Assembly (NCBI GenBank): GCA_018882825.1
Contig: VERC01000011.1
Span: forward strand, 1 to 18,472
Direction: 5' to 3'
Source of the DNA: Acidimicrobiia bacterium
GTDB lineage: Bacteria > Actinomycetota > Acidimicrobiia > Acidimicrobiales > Acidimicrobilacustridaceae
DNA: 18,472 bases
The notes beneath the pieces were generated by a model. The model was not told the DNA's origin. It did not search any database and saw only the letters and a list, made by a program, of their open reading frames with translations. The stretch's first letter is position 1. Each line of letters begins with the position of its first letter. Position numbers and translations under genes: made by a program. Below are positions 1-9,026 of the stretch, piece by piece.

Positions 1-378
1 CTCCAGCGCCGAGTGCACGATGCACACCGCCGGGATCCCGGCCTCCTCGAGATCGAGCGCGTCACGCATCGACCGGGTGCTGCACGAACCACAGCCACCG
101 AATCCCGTGACGGCCACGGTGGCGGTGCCGATCAACTCACTCCACTGCTCCGGCGACGGCGGCACCGCCACCGAGTGCTTGACCACCTTGTGCGTGCCGG
201 CCACACCGTCGGTCTCGCACAGGGCCTCGCCGATGGCGTCGAACATGATCTCGGAGTCCCCGAGTCCGTTGCACACCAGCCCGAGGACCTGTCCGCGCAG
301 GGTGGCCGGCCGCGGGGCCAGCGGGAACTCCTGGTCGGAACCGAATCCCGTGGTCGGATCGAGCGTCACGATCGACAT
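1..378 (-). CDS. UGSC-motif family protein, cysteine form (3' end outside window)
   Basis: Only the first 126 residues are inside the window; the reading frame runs off the left edge. The ATG at 378 is preceded by a strong GGAGGGGG ribosome site about 6 bases upstream. The key feature is the stretch around residues 91-105, TGFGGCGSCSTRSMRD, containing C96-G-S-C99. This resembles the family named for its U/C-G-S-C motif, in which the first position can be selenocysteine; here it is an ordinary TGC cysteine codon. A Rossmann-like beta strand (QVLGLVCNG, about 30-38) precedes it. The family has no firmly established reaction that I can name; a redox or thiol role at the C-x-x-C is an inference. 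It lies 69 bases downstream of a CoA-transferase on the same strand and is probably the third gene of that operon. Family assignment is from motif memory and needs a profile search. Confidence 0.65.
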   Translation of the reverse strand, partial: MSIVTLDPTTGFGSDQEFPLAPRPATLRGQVLGLVCNGLGDSEIMFDAIGEALCETDGVAGTHKVVKHSVAVPPSPEQWSELIGTATVAVTGFGGCGSCSTRSMRDALDLEEAGIPAVCIVHSALE

Positions 379-409
379 GCGTCCCCCTCCGGTCGCTCAC
401 GTCCCCCGA

Positions 410-427
410 GACGCTAGCCCGAGCGTC
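410..427 (-). promoter_or_regulatory. possible -10 box and small hairpin before the UGSC gene
   Basis: On the minus strand TAGCGT (416-411) fits the TAnnnT -10 form, about 33 bases before the ATG at 378, leaving room for a short leader with the GGAGGGGG ribosome site. The same bases lie in an inverted repeat, GACGCT (410-415) and AGCGTC (422-427) with a 6-base loop. No convincing -35 is seen. It could be an internal promoter, a weak attenuating hairpin, or chance in GC-rich DNA. Confidence 0.25.
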
Positions 428-447
428 GCCGACGATCCCGGCCACCC

Positions 448-1650
448 TCAGACCACGACACCGGCCTCCCGCAGGCCGCTGATGCGGTCGGCCAGACCGA
501 GCTCGGTGAGGATCTCGTCGGTGTGCTGGCCGAGGGTCGGTGCGTCCCGGGTGAGCCGGGCCGGCGTCGAGCCGAACTGTGCCGGATGACGCGGCACCCG
601 CACTCGGCCGGCCACCGGGTGCTCGGACTCCTCGAACAGACCCATGGCGATGGCGTGCTCGTCGTGGGGGAGATCGGCCGCCGCCACCACCATGGCGAAC
701 GGGACGCGTTCGGCCTCCAGCCGTTCGGTGGCCTCGGCCATGGTCATCGACGCAGCCATGGCGTAACACATGTCGTTCATGGACTGGGTGAACTCGCGGT
801 TGGCGATGCGGTCCTGGATGGTGGCGATGCGGGGGTCGTCATGACCCTCGACCCCGAGGGCACGACACATGCCGATGAAGTCACGGGCCGAGGTCGGCGT
901 GACGATCCCCCACCCGTCGACGAAACGCATGGGCTTGAACCCGGCCACGAAACTGGAGTTGAGCGAACGGTCCGACTCGGTGAGCACCTCGTTGCCGGCC
1001 GAGTCGGCCCACAGGAACGACACCACGGCATCGGTCATCGACAACTCGACATGCTGCCCACCGCGTCCGGTGGCCCGGGCGTAGAGCGCGGCGGCGATGG
1101 CCTGCGACGCGTAGAGCGCCGTGACCTTGTCGGCCGCCGTCTGCCGCAGGAACACCGGCACCTGATCGTGCGGATCGGCCTGGTTCATGGCCAGCCCGGC
1201 ATAGGCCTGGATCACGGTGTCGTAGGCGCTTCGGTCGCGGTACGGGCCCTGTGCTCCGAATCCGGTGAGCGACACGTAGACGAGATCGGGATTGGCGGCA
1301 CGCAGTTCCTCGTAGCCGAGCCCGAGTCGGTCCATCACGCCGGGTCGGTAGTTCTCGATGAGCACGTCGGTGGAGGCGGCCAGTCGCCGCACGACATCGG
1401 CGCCCTCGGCCGTGGTGATGTCCACGGCGATGCTGCGCTTGCCGCGGTTGCACACCAGGTACAGCGCGCTCATGCCGTTGACCATCACGCCGACCCAACG
1501 GGCCAGATCGCCCGTGTCCGGACGCTCGACCTTGATCACCTCGGCACCCTGATCGGCCATCATGGCGGCCGGATAGGGACCGGTGAGGGCGATCGACAGG
1601 TCCAGGACCTTCAGGCCACTGAACGGACCGGTGGCTTCGTCGATGCTCAT
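448..1650 (-). CDS. class III (CaiB/BaiF) CoA-transferase 1
   Basis: A 400-residue protein, the usual length for family III CoA-transferases, which move CoA from one acyl-CoA to a carboxylic acid (some members are racemases). Family landmarks are visible: GLKVLDLS near the N-terminus (12-19), NRGKRSIAVDI (68-78), ENYRPG (99-104), SLTGFGAQGPY (127-137), and GQHVELSMTDAV, which places D207 at the position of the catalytic aspartate of formyl-CoA transferase. The ATG at 1650 is preceded by AAGGAG and overlaps the stop of the SDR gene by four bases (ATGA), so the two are translationally coupled. It probably activates an acid in the same pathway as the SDR and UGSC proteins. The acyl substrate cannot be read from the sequence. 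An upstream in-frame ATG at 1860 is rejected because it would overlap the SDR gene by 214 bases. Confidence 0.9.
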   Translation of the reverse strand: MSIDEATGPFSGLKVLDLSIALTGPYPAAMMADQGAEVIKVERPDTGDLARWVGVMVNGMSALYLVCNRGKRSIAVDITTAEGADVVRRLAASTDVLIENYRPGVMDRLGLGYEELRAANPDLVYVSLTGFGAQGPYRDRSAYDTVIQAYAGLAMNQADPHDQVPVFLRQTAADKVTALYASQAIAAALYARATGRGGQHVELSMTDAVVSFLWADSAGNEVLTESDRSLNSSFVAGFKPMRFVDGWGIVTPTSARDFIGMCRALGVEGHDDPRIATIQDRIANREFTQSMNDMCYAMAASMTMAEATERLEAERVPFAMVVAAADLPHDEHAIAMGLFEESEHPVAGRVRVPRHPAQFGSTPARLTRDAPTLGQHTDEILTELGLADRISGLREAGVVV

Positions 1651-2750
1651 TCCTCGAACTCCTTGCGGGTGCGGGGCCGCCCGTGCGGACCGCTGTAGGC
1701 CAGACCCCATCGGGGCATGACGGTGAACTCGGGGACGACGACCGAAGCGCGAGCCGCCGACCATGAAGCGATCAGCGCGTCCTCGGCGGCGTAGTCGAAC
1801 GGATCGGTGAGCACCTTCTCCTCCATCCCGTCGCGCTCCGGCCGGTTGTCGCGCAGCCACGCCGCGGTGCGGCGCACACCCTCGCGCGCCGGCACCACGT
1901 CACGATGACCGAGTCGCTCGTGCAGCAGGGAGAGATCCAGCACGCGATGGGTGGGCAGCGGTTGGGCCAGGAGGGGCCAGGCCGGCACGGCGAGGTCGTA
2001 GGGCATGGAGACGATCTCCATCTCGACGTCCAACGCCGACGCACACAGTTCGACCATCTGACGCACGGTGAGCACCTCGGCGTCGGCCACGTTGACGATG
2101 AGGCCCTTCGAACGTTCGGGATGGTCCATGGCCGTCACCAGCGCGGCGGCGACATTCTCTGTGTAGCCGTGGTGATGGAGGGTGAGTCCGTCGTCGGCGA
2201 CGATGATGCGCCGGCGACCGTCGAGGATGCGCCGCACCACCGACCACTCCCGCGGCACCGGCTGGTACGGGCCGTACAGATACGGATAGCGGAAGTGCGT
2301 GGCCTCGGGATGAGCAGCGAACACCGCCTCCTCGGTGCGCACGATCCGGTAGCCCTTCGAATCGATCGCGTCGTCGCGCACCAACTCGGCGCCCTCGGCC
2401 ACGGGCACCGGCAGACCGGCGGGCTCGAACTGCCATGCATCGGTCCAGCCCCGGTAGGCGGGCACGCCGCCCACCGACACGAAGTGCCCACATCGACCCC
2501 GGAACACCTCGGCCACCCGGCGCAGGCGCCCGTACATGGCGAACACCGCGTCCCAGGACCTGCCGCCGACGGCGGCCCGCAGCGACTCCTCGTCGAACGG
2601 GTCGGCATGGAGGTGGACCACCTCGTCGGGCGTCTCGGGTCGCTCGTGGGTGCCCCGGTGGAGGATGGTCACGGAGTGACCGCGACCGACCAGCGTGCGC
2701 ACCAGCGGTACGCCGCTGGGGCCGGTCCCCCCGATCACCAGGATGTCCAT
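1647..2750 (-). CDS. NAD(P)-dependent epimerase/dehydratase-like extended SDR
   Basis: A 367-residue Rossmann protein beginning [13 protein letters not shown] (GxxGxxG at 7-13), typical of extended SDRs, which oxidise or reduce hydroxyl/keto groups with NAD(P). The candidate serine is S92 in FVSVGG. The catalytic Y-x3-K is represented by Y134-R-I-V-R138, so arginine sits where lysine is normal. Conserved-looking blocks follow ([41 protein letters not shown]). The C-terminal tail, about 60 residues past the usual SDR end, includes [17 protein letters not shown]. The ATG at 2750 has GGGGAGGA upstream; longer in-frame starts add no family sequence. It is first in the operon with CoA-transferase 1 and is divergent from BVMO-1. 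It may act on a hydroxyacyl or alicyclic intermediate (inference). RNA-binding CSP41-like relatives are an alternative. Confidence 0.82.
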   Translation of the reverse strand: MDILVIGGTGPSGVPLVRTLVGRGHSVTILHRGTHERPETPDEVVHLHADPFDEESLRAAVGGRSWDAVFAMYGRLRRVAEVFRGRCGHFVSVGGVPAYRGWTDAWQFEPAGLPVPVAEGAELVRDDAIDSKGYRIVRTEEAVFAAHPEATHFRYPYLYGPYQPVPREWSVVRRILDGRRRIIVADDGLTLHHHGYTENVAAALVTAMDHPERSKGLIVNVADAEVLTVRQMVELCASALDVEMEIVSMPYDLAVPAWPLLAQPLPTHRVLDLSLLHERLGHRDVVPAREGVRRTAAWLRDNRPERDGMEEKVLTDPFDYAAEDALIASWSAARASVVVPEFTVMPRWGLAYSGPHGRPRTRKEFEE

Positions 2751-2826
2751 CGTCGTCCTCCCCGGCCCGTGGCCTGCGACACCGTGCCATGATCTACCCC
2801 ATTCGACCGGACAGGGGGGTCCAGCC
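2751..2826. promoter_or_regulatory. divergent control region, SDR operon / BVMO-1
   Basis: This 76-base gap separates two genes transcribed away from each other, so both promoters must lie here or just inside the genes. The less GC-rich core around 2786-2800 (CATGATCTACC) is the only place with -10-like sequence: CATGAT on the plus strand and TAGATC on the minus strand. Neither has a recognisable -35. The plus-strand ribosome site AGGGGGG (2812-2819) serves the GTG at 2827. Confidence 0.4.
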
Positions 2827-4623
<1,797 letters not shown>

Positions 4624-4661
4624 GACCACCACCGCCCCGATGTCGGACGGACGAGGGTCGG

Positions 4662-5813
4662 TCAGTCGGCGTTGACGTAGTGCTCGGCCAATGGCGCGAT
4701 GCCGTTGAAGCCGACGCTGCTGTAGGTCGTCGTGTACGCGCCGGCCGACAGGAACTCGACATGGTCGCCCTCGGAGAGGTCGGACGGGAGCCGCACGTCG
4801 TTCTTGTCGTAGAGGATGTCCATCGAATCGCAAGTGGGGCCGGCCAGGACCACCGACGTCAAGGGCCCCGATCCACCCGAGGCGCGCACCCGGTAGGCGA
4901 TCGCCTCGTCGAGGGTCTCGGCCAAGCCGTGGAACACCCCGCAGTCGAGGTACACCCACCGCCGCTCGTCGATGTCGCGCTGGGACACGAGCACGACCTC
5001 GGCCCGCAGCACACCGGCGTCGGCCACGAGGTACCGACCGGGTTCCATGAACAGGGGCATGTCGGTGCCGACCCAGCGGGCCACCGAGTCGGAGATCTCG
5101 CGCCCGTAGTCGGCGATGGGAGCCACCGGGTCGGTGTAAGAGCCCGGGAACCCGCCACCGAGATTGACGAACGAGAGGTCGAATCCGTCGGCCCGCAGCG
5201 ACGACCGGATCGCCCCGACCGTGCGCAGCGGCGTGTCCCACGCGTGCGGACTGCGCTGCTGGGACCCGACGTGGAAGGACATCCCGGCGGTGAATCCGTG
5301 GGCCAGAGCGGAGCGGATGAGTCGCTCACACTGGGCGGGCCCGGTCCCGAACTTGCGCGACAGCGGCCAGTCGGCCCCACCGCAGTCGTGCCACAGACGC
5401 ACGCAGATCTCGGCCTCGTCGGTGAGGGCGGCGATCTTGGCCAGTTCCTCGGGTGAGTCGATGGTGAAGGTCCGCACACCGCGCTCGATCGCATAGGCGA
5501 TGTCGGCCGACTTCTTGATGGTGTTGCCGTACGAGATCACCGAGGGCTCGGCTCCAGCGGCGAGGCACAGGTCGATCTCTGCCGGACTGGCGACGTCGAA
5601 GCCCGAACCGAGGGCGGCGAGTCGCCGGATGATGGGTTCGGCCGGGTTCGCCTTCACGGCGAACAGGGCCCTGGCGGCAGGCAAGACCGAGCAGAGCTCC
5701 CGGTAGAGCCGCTCGACGACATCGACATCGACGACCACGAACGGCGTCGGAGCGCCGGACGTGTCGAGGAACGTGCGGAGGGCCGGGGTGATCTCGGACA
5801 AGAGCGGAGACAT
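4662..5813 (-). CDS. fold-type III PLP decarboxylase, ornithine decarboxylase group
   Basis: A 383-residue alanine-racemase-fold enzyme. PLP lysine K54 lies in FAVKANP; the pyridine-stacking HVGSQ starts at H181; the phosphate loop GGGFPG is 219-224; EPGRY (257-261) and the partner-subunit CDSMD (C328, D329, D332) complete the active site. These are hallmarks of ornithine/lysine decarboxylases and related carboxynorspermidine and diaminopimelate enzymes, which work as dimers. Length and the LDCGVFHGLAETLDEAI block fit bacterial ornithine decarboxylases of eukaryotic type, so putrescine or cadaverine formation is the first guess. No good ribosome site precedes the ATG at 5813, but the PLP lysine is at the normal distance from it. 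It follows CoA-transferase 2 by 66 bases and is probably co-transcribed. Its presence among ketone and acyl-CoA genes is unexplained. Confidence 0.88.
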   Translation of the reverse strand: MSPLLSEITPALRTFLDTSGAPTPFVVVDVDVVERLYRELCSVLPAARALFAVKANPAEPIIRRLAALGSGFDVASPAEIDLCLAAGAEPSVISYGNTIKKSADIAYAIERGVRTFTIDSPEELAKIAALTDEAEICVRLWHDCGGADWPLSRKFGTGPAQCERLIRSALAHGFTAGMSFHVGSQQRSPHAWDTPLRTVGAIRSSLRADGFDLSFVNLGGGFPGSYTDPVAPIADYGREISDSVARWVGTDMPLFMEPGRYLVADAGVLRAEVVLVSQRDIDERRWVYLDCGVFHGLAETLDEAIAYRVRASGGSGPLTSVVLAGPTCDSMDILYDKNDVRLPSDLSEGDHVEFLSAGAYTTTYSSVGFNGIAPLAEHYVNAD

Positions 5814-5879
5814 TAGAACACGGCCGATCGGCGCTGCGAGTCGATCGGGCGGGTGCCGGGACGACCCGGGCCGTTCCGA

Positions 5880-7073
5880 TCACTCGAGCCAGCGCGCCGG
5901 CTCCGCCGACGGACCGATGCCACCCGAGGTCGACCATTCGGCGATGGTGGCGTCGTCCACGCCGCACTCGCGGAGCACGGAAACGGTGTCGGCGCCCGGA
6001 GCGTGGGGACCATCGCCGATGGCCGTCGGGGTGTCGTCGAAGGTGACGGGATGGCGCAACAGCGCCACCGGTCGACCGTCGGGATCGGGGCGTGTCTCGA
6101 CGAAGGCCAGATGTCGCACCTGCGGATCGTCGAACACGGCATCGAGGGTCAACACCGGCCCCGCCGGGATGTCGGCCGCCACCATGCGCTCGACACAATC
6201 GGCCACCGTCATCGATGCCAGACGCATCTCGCAGGCCCCGGTGAACTCGGCCCGATGGGCTCGTCGCGCCTCGTTGGTGGCGAAACGGTCGTCGTCGAGC
6301 AGACCGAGCAGGTCCAGCGCCCCCAGGAACTCCTCGATGGCCTTGAGGCCGGCGATGTTCACCCACCCGTCGGCACACCGGTAGGTACCCATGGGGAAGA
6401 AGGTCGGATGGTCGTTGCCCGACTGGGCCGGGACCTCACCGTCGGTCAACCAGCGACAGGCCTGGAAGTCCATGAGGTTGAGCATCGACTCCAACAGCGA
6501 GGTGTGGACCCACTGCCCCCGACCGGTGCGCTCCCGGGCGAACAGGGCGGCGAGCACACCCTGGGTCAGGAAGGTGCCCGCGGCACTGTCACTGATGGCG
6601 ATACCCACTCGCCACGGTCCGTGACCCGGTGGTCCGGTCACCGACATGACGCCACCGAGTCCCTGAGCGATCTGGTCGACACCGGCGCGATCGGCATAGG
6701 GGCCGGTCTGGCCGAATCCCGAGAGGCTGGCGTACACGAGTCGGGGATTCCGTTCGCACAGCACGTCGGGGCCGATGCCGAGTCGGGTCTTCACCGCCGG
6801 CCGCATGTTCTCCACGAACACGTCGGCCCGTTCGATCAGCGCGTCGAAGGCGCGACGCCCGTCGGGCACGCGCAGGTCGATGGCCACCGATCGTTTCGAA
6901 CGCACGAGGTTGGCCCCGTCGGAGCCTCCGATGTCGCCTCGTCGCGGATCGACGACCCGGATGACGTCGGCACCCATGTCGGCCAGTTGCCGTGTGCATG
7001 TCGGTCCGGAGCGCGCCGTGGTCATGTCGACGACGACCACCCCGTCGAGTGCCCCTCCTGATCGATCACTCAT
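5880..7073 (-). CDS. class III (CaiB/BaiF) CoA-transferase 2
   Basis: A 397-residue CoA-transferase-family protein: LDGVVVVDMT (9-18), VRSKRSVAIDL (57-67), FVENMRP (86-92), ASLSGFGQTGPY (115-126) and GQWVHTSLLESMLNLMDF (187-204). At the formyl-CoA-transferase catalytic aspartate position this protein has E195. As far as I recall, a subgroup with WVHTSLLE/Q...DFQ and GNDHPT...MGTY blocks shows the same change, so it may be a distinct clade rather than a broken enzyme. It is only distantly similar to CoA-transferase 1 and not a recent duplicate. The ATG at 7073 has GGGGGAG seven bases before it; a GTG immediately upstream is a weaker alternative. It is divergent from crotonase 1 and heads a probable two-gene unit with the PLP decarboxylase. 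Confidence 0.88.
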   Translation of the reverse strand: MSDRSGGALDGVVVVDMTTARSGPTCTRQLADMGADVIRVVDPRRGDIGGSDGANLVRSKRSVAIDLRVPDGRRAFDALIERADVFVENMRPAVKTRLGIGPDVLCERNPRLVYASLSGFGQTGPYADRAGVDQIAQGLGGVMSVTGPPGHGPWRVGIAISDSAAGTFLTQGVLAALFARERTGRGQWVHTSLLESMLNLMDFQACRWLTDGEVPAQSGNDHPTFFPMGTYRCADGWVNIAGLKAIEEFLGALDLLGLLDDDRFATNEARRAHRAEFTGACEMRLASMTVADCVERMVAADIPAGPVLTLDAVFDDPQVRHLAFVETRPDPDGRPVALLRHPVTFDDTPTAIGDGPHAPGADTVSVLRECGVDDATIAEWSTSGGIGPSAEPARWLE

Positions 7074-7121
7074 CACTCGTCTCCCCCGGACCGTCACCCG
7101 ACCTGGTCGTCGGCCCCTTGC

Positions 7122-7135
7122 TACCGTCGCCGTCG
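7122..7135 (+). promoter_or_regulatory. -10 box giving a leaderless crotonase-1 transcript
   Basis: TACCGT (7122-7127) matches TAnnnT, and the GTG start begins 7 bases after it, the usual distance from -10 to transcription start. No Shine-Dalgarno sequence lies between. Together these suggest a leaderless mRNA beginning at the GTG. No clear -35 is visible. Confidence 0.5.
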
Positions 7136-7920
7136 TGGACACCGGATGCGATCAACTGCATGCCTCGGTCGATGCCGACGGCATCGGCACGATCGTGTTC
7201 GACAACCCCGCCAAGCACAATGCCATGACCGGCGACATGCTCGCCGCGTTCTCCCGGGTGTGCGCGGCGTTCACCGATGATCCCGACGTGCGTGTCGTGG
7301 TGGTCACGGGCGCCGGCGACCGGGCTTTCATCTCGGGCGCCGACATCGCGCAGCTGTCCAGCGGCGCGCTGGGCGCGCCCGGAGCCGACGATGCCCGGCA
7401 GACGGCCATCGGCGGACTGCGGGCCGTCATCAAGCCCACCATCGCCATGATCCATGGCTGGTGCCTCGGGGGCGGCGTGATGGTCGCCCTCGATGCCGAC
7501 ATCCGCATCTGTTCGACCGACGCCGTCTTCGGCATTCCCGCCGCTCGGCTGGGGGTGGGGTATCCCCACGCAGCGACGGCCACCCTGGTCGCCCTCGTCG
7601 GACCGGGACAGGCGTCCGAGATCCTCTACTCGGGCCGTCGGATCGGCGCCGCCGAGGCGGAGCGCATCGGACTGGTCAATCGTGCCGTTCCCCACGCGCA
7701 CCTCGAGCGCGAGGTTCTCGACCTGGCCCGGTCCATCGCCGCCAACGCACCGCTGTCGCACCGGGCGCACGGCGCGTCGATCCGGGCCGCCGTTTCGGGC
7801 AACGCCATCGATCTGGCGGCGGTCGATCCCGCCATCGCCGCCGCGTGGGCCAGTGAGGACTTCATCGAGGGCGGCCGCGCCTTCGCCGAGCGGCGTGAGC
7901 CTCGCTTCGAGGGTCGCTGA
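7135..7920 (+). CDS. crotonase-fold (enoyl-CoA hydratase/isomerase-like) protein lacking both catalytic glutamates
   Basis: A 261-residue crotonase. FDNPAKHNAMT (22-32), the first oxyanion-hole block FISGADIA (65-72) and the second, GWCLGGG (108-114), are intact, so acyl-CoA binding and enolate stabilisation are expected. Relative to rat mitochondrial hydratase, however, the Glu144 position is M116 (GGGVM) and the Glu164 position, exactly 20 residues on, is A136 (FGIPAARLGVGYP). Simple hydration of enoyl-CoA is therefore unlikely. The FGIPAARLG block is one I have seen in a subgroup of crotonases commonly annotated as hydratases without tested function. Isomerase, decarboxylase, hydrolase or ring-cleaving activity are all possible. 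The GTG start is the only sensible one and appears leaderless. Its TGA stop directly abuts the stop of the convergent SGNH gene. Confidence 0.9.
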   Translation: MDTGCDQLHASVDADGIGTIVFDNPAKHNAMTGDMLAAFSRVCAAFTDDPDVRVVVVTGAGDRAFISGADIAQLSSGALGAPGADDARQTAIGGLRAVIKPTIAMIHGWCLGGGVMVALDADIRICSTDAVFGIPAARLGVGYPHAATATLVALVGPGQASEILYSGRRIGAAEAERIGLVNRAVPHAHLEREVLDLARSIAANAPLSHRAHGASIRAAVSGNAIDLAAVDPAIAAAWASEDFIEGGRAFAERREPRFEGR

Positions 7921-8877
7921 TCAGTCCCGCACCACGAAGCAACCGACCTCGCCGACGACGGGCACGGTGAGACCGTCGGCGTCGATCGTCCAGTCGGTCG
8001 ACGACGATCCCCCGTGGACGGCGTCGGCGCTGGTCTCGATGCGATTGCGCAAGTAGGAGTCGATGGCCAGCGCGTAGCGGACCGCACCGCCGGAGTACAC
8101 GGTGCAGCGCTGCACCACACCTTCGGTGGCCACCATCACCTCGGGACAGAAGTGGACGAGGTCGAAAGCGCGCACCGTCACCAGTCCTGCATCACAGGCC
8201 GAACCGGGGTCGATCACCGTGCAGGGCAGCACCTTCGTCCATCCACCCGACGGTGACTTCAGACGTCGTCCGCCGTCCACATAGCCCACGTCGAATCCGA
8301 GCGCCCTCGCGCGCGCGGCGGTCGACTCGTACACGCTGTTCACGTTCGTCTCGACGCTGACCATGTTCGAGGGCACAGCACCCACCGTCCACACCGTCGG
8401 CCGGACCACCGGATCGCCGACACGTTCGAGCCGAGGCGGGGCACCCACCAGTGTCATCGACACCCCCATCCGACCCAGTGGACCGACGATGCCGTCGAGA
8501 TCCCGTTGGTACTTGGTGGCGATCCACCGCTGATCGACGGGCGTGCCGGGCGGTGGGAGCATGCAGGTGGTCAGCGAGTTCCCACTGAAGGCCAGCACCA
8601 CCATCCGCGGATGCAACTCCGCCGATCGGCGCACCACGTCGTCGGCGTAATCGCAGATGGCCGTACCGCCGACGGCGAACACCCGCACGTCGTGGTCGGA
8701 GACGAGGAACGACGACAGGTACGGCTCGGCCTCCCACACCAACGAGTCGCCGAACACGAGCACCGTCGGGCGCACCGACTCGGCATCGGCCCGAGCGGTG
8801 CCGACACCGACAGCGACACCGACGGACAGCAGTGACACGGCCAGCCACACCGTCAGCGCCTTCACCCCGTGCCCCAT
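7921..8877 (-). CDS. secreted SGNH/GDSL-family hydrolase
   Basis: A 318-residue protein with a Sec signal peptide: K6, a hydrophobic stretch at about 7-26, and A-R-A at 28-30 just before D31. SGNH blocks follow: F42-G-D-S45-L (nucleophile S45), GG (70-71), S-G-N100-S, and D239-L-V-H242 for the Asp/His pair. It should be an extracytoplasmic esterase, lipase or acyl-group hydrolase/transferase. Several cysteines in the mature part could form disulfides, as expected outside the cell. The ATG at 8877 is chosen because GGAG lies 9 bases upstream and it gives a clean signal peptide; an ATG at 8907 would add ten residues and has its GGAG too close. It is alone on its strand, convergent with crotonase 1 and divergent from enoyl-CoA hydratase 2. 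A SGNH domain of the cell-wall acyltransferase type is an alternative. Confidence 0.82.
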   Translation of the reverse strand: MGHGVKALTVWLAVSLLSVGVAVGVGTARADAESVRPTVLVFGDSLVWEAEPYLSSFLVSDHDVRVFAVGGTAICDYADDVVRRSAELHPRMVVLAFSGNSLTTCMLPPPGTPVDQRWIATKYQRDLDGIVGPLGRMGVSMTLVGAPPRLERVGDPVVRPTVWTVGAVPSNMVSVETNVNSVYESTAARARALGFDVGYVDGGRRLKSPSGGWTKVLPCTVIDPGSACDAGLVTVRAFDLVHFCPEVMVATEGVVQRCTVYSGGAVRYALAIDSYLRNRIETSADAVHGGSSSTDWTIDADGLTVPVVGEVGCFVVRD

Positions 8878-8919
8878 GGGTCGTGTCTCCGTCCCGGTGG
8901 CCGCCATCTCCGGCCGACG

Positions 8920-8925
8920 ATCGTA
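8920..8925 (-). promoter_or_regulatory. possible -10 box of the SGNH gene
   Basis: TACGAT on the minus strand (8925-8920) fits TAnnnT and would give a leader of about 35-36 bases, with the GGAG ribosome site, before the ATG at 8877. It would leave only about 5 bases before the alternative ATG at 8907. No -35 is recognisable. Confidence 0.3.
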
Positions 8926-8944
8926 GGAACGGCTCCGGCCGACC

Positions 8945-8959
8945 CGGTCGCACCGACCG
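8945..8959. repeat. interrupted palindrome in the SGNH / hydratase-2 divergent gap
   Basis: CGGTCG (8945-8950), CAC spacer, CGACCG (8954-8959): perfect 6-bp arms in the largest intergenic gap (8878-9026). It could be an operator half-site pair for a dimeric regulator. Arms this short recur by chance in GC-rich DNA, so support is modest. Nothing else is recognised in this gap apart from weak -10-like sequence near 8975-8985 for the plus strand. Confidence 0.25.
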
Positions 8960-9026
8960 CGATCCACCTCGTCCGTAGTAGACCTCTGTCGGCCCACGCC
9001 GCCGTCACCGACCCAGGGAGCATGCG

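Noticed and set aside
523..1698. A 391-residue open frame antisense to CoA-transferase 1
   Set aside because: Shadow; composition is His/Gly/Arg-rich and the sense strand encodes a standard CoA-transferase.
4624..4661. Terminator between BVMO-1 and the decarboxylase
   Set aside because: Only a 4-bp CCGA/TCGG repeat is present and there is no T run, so an intrinsic terminator is not supported.
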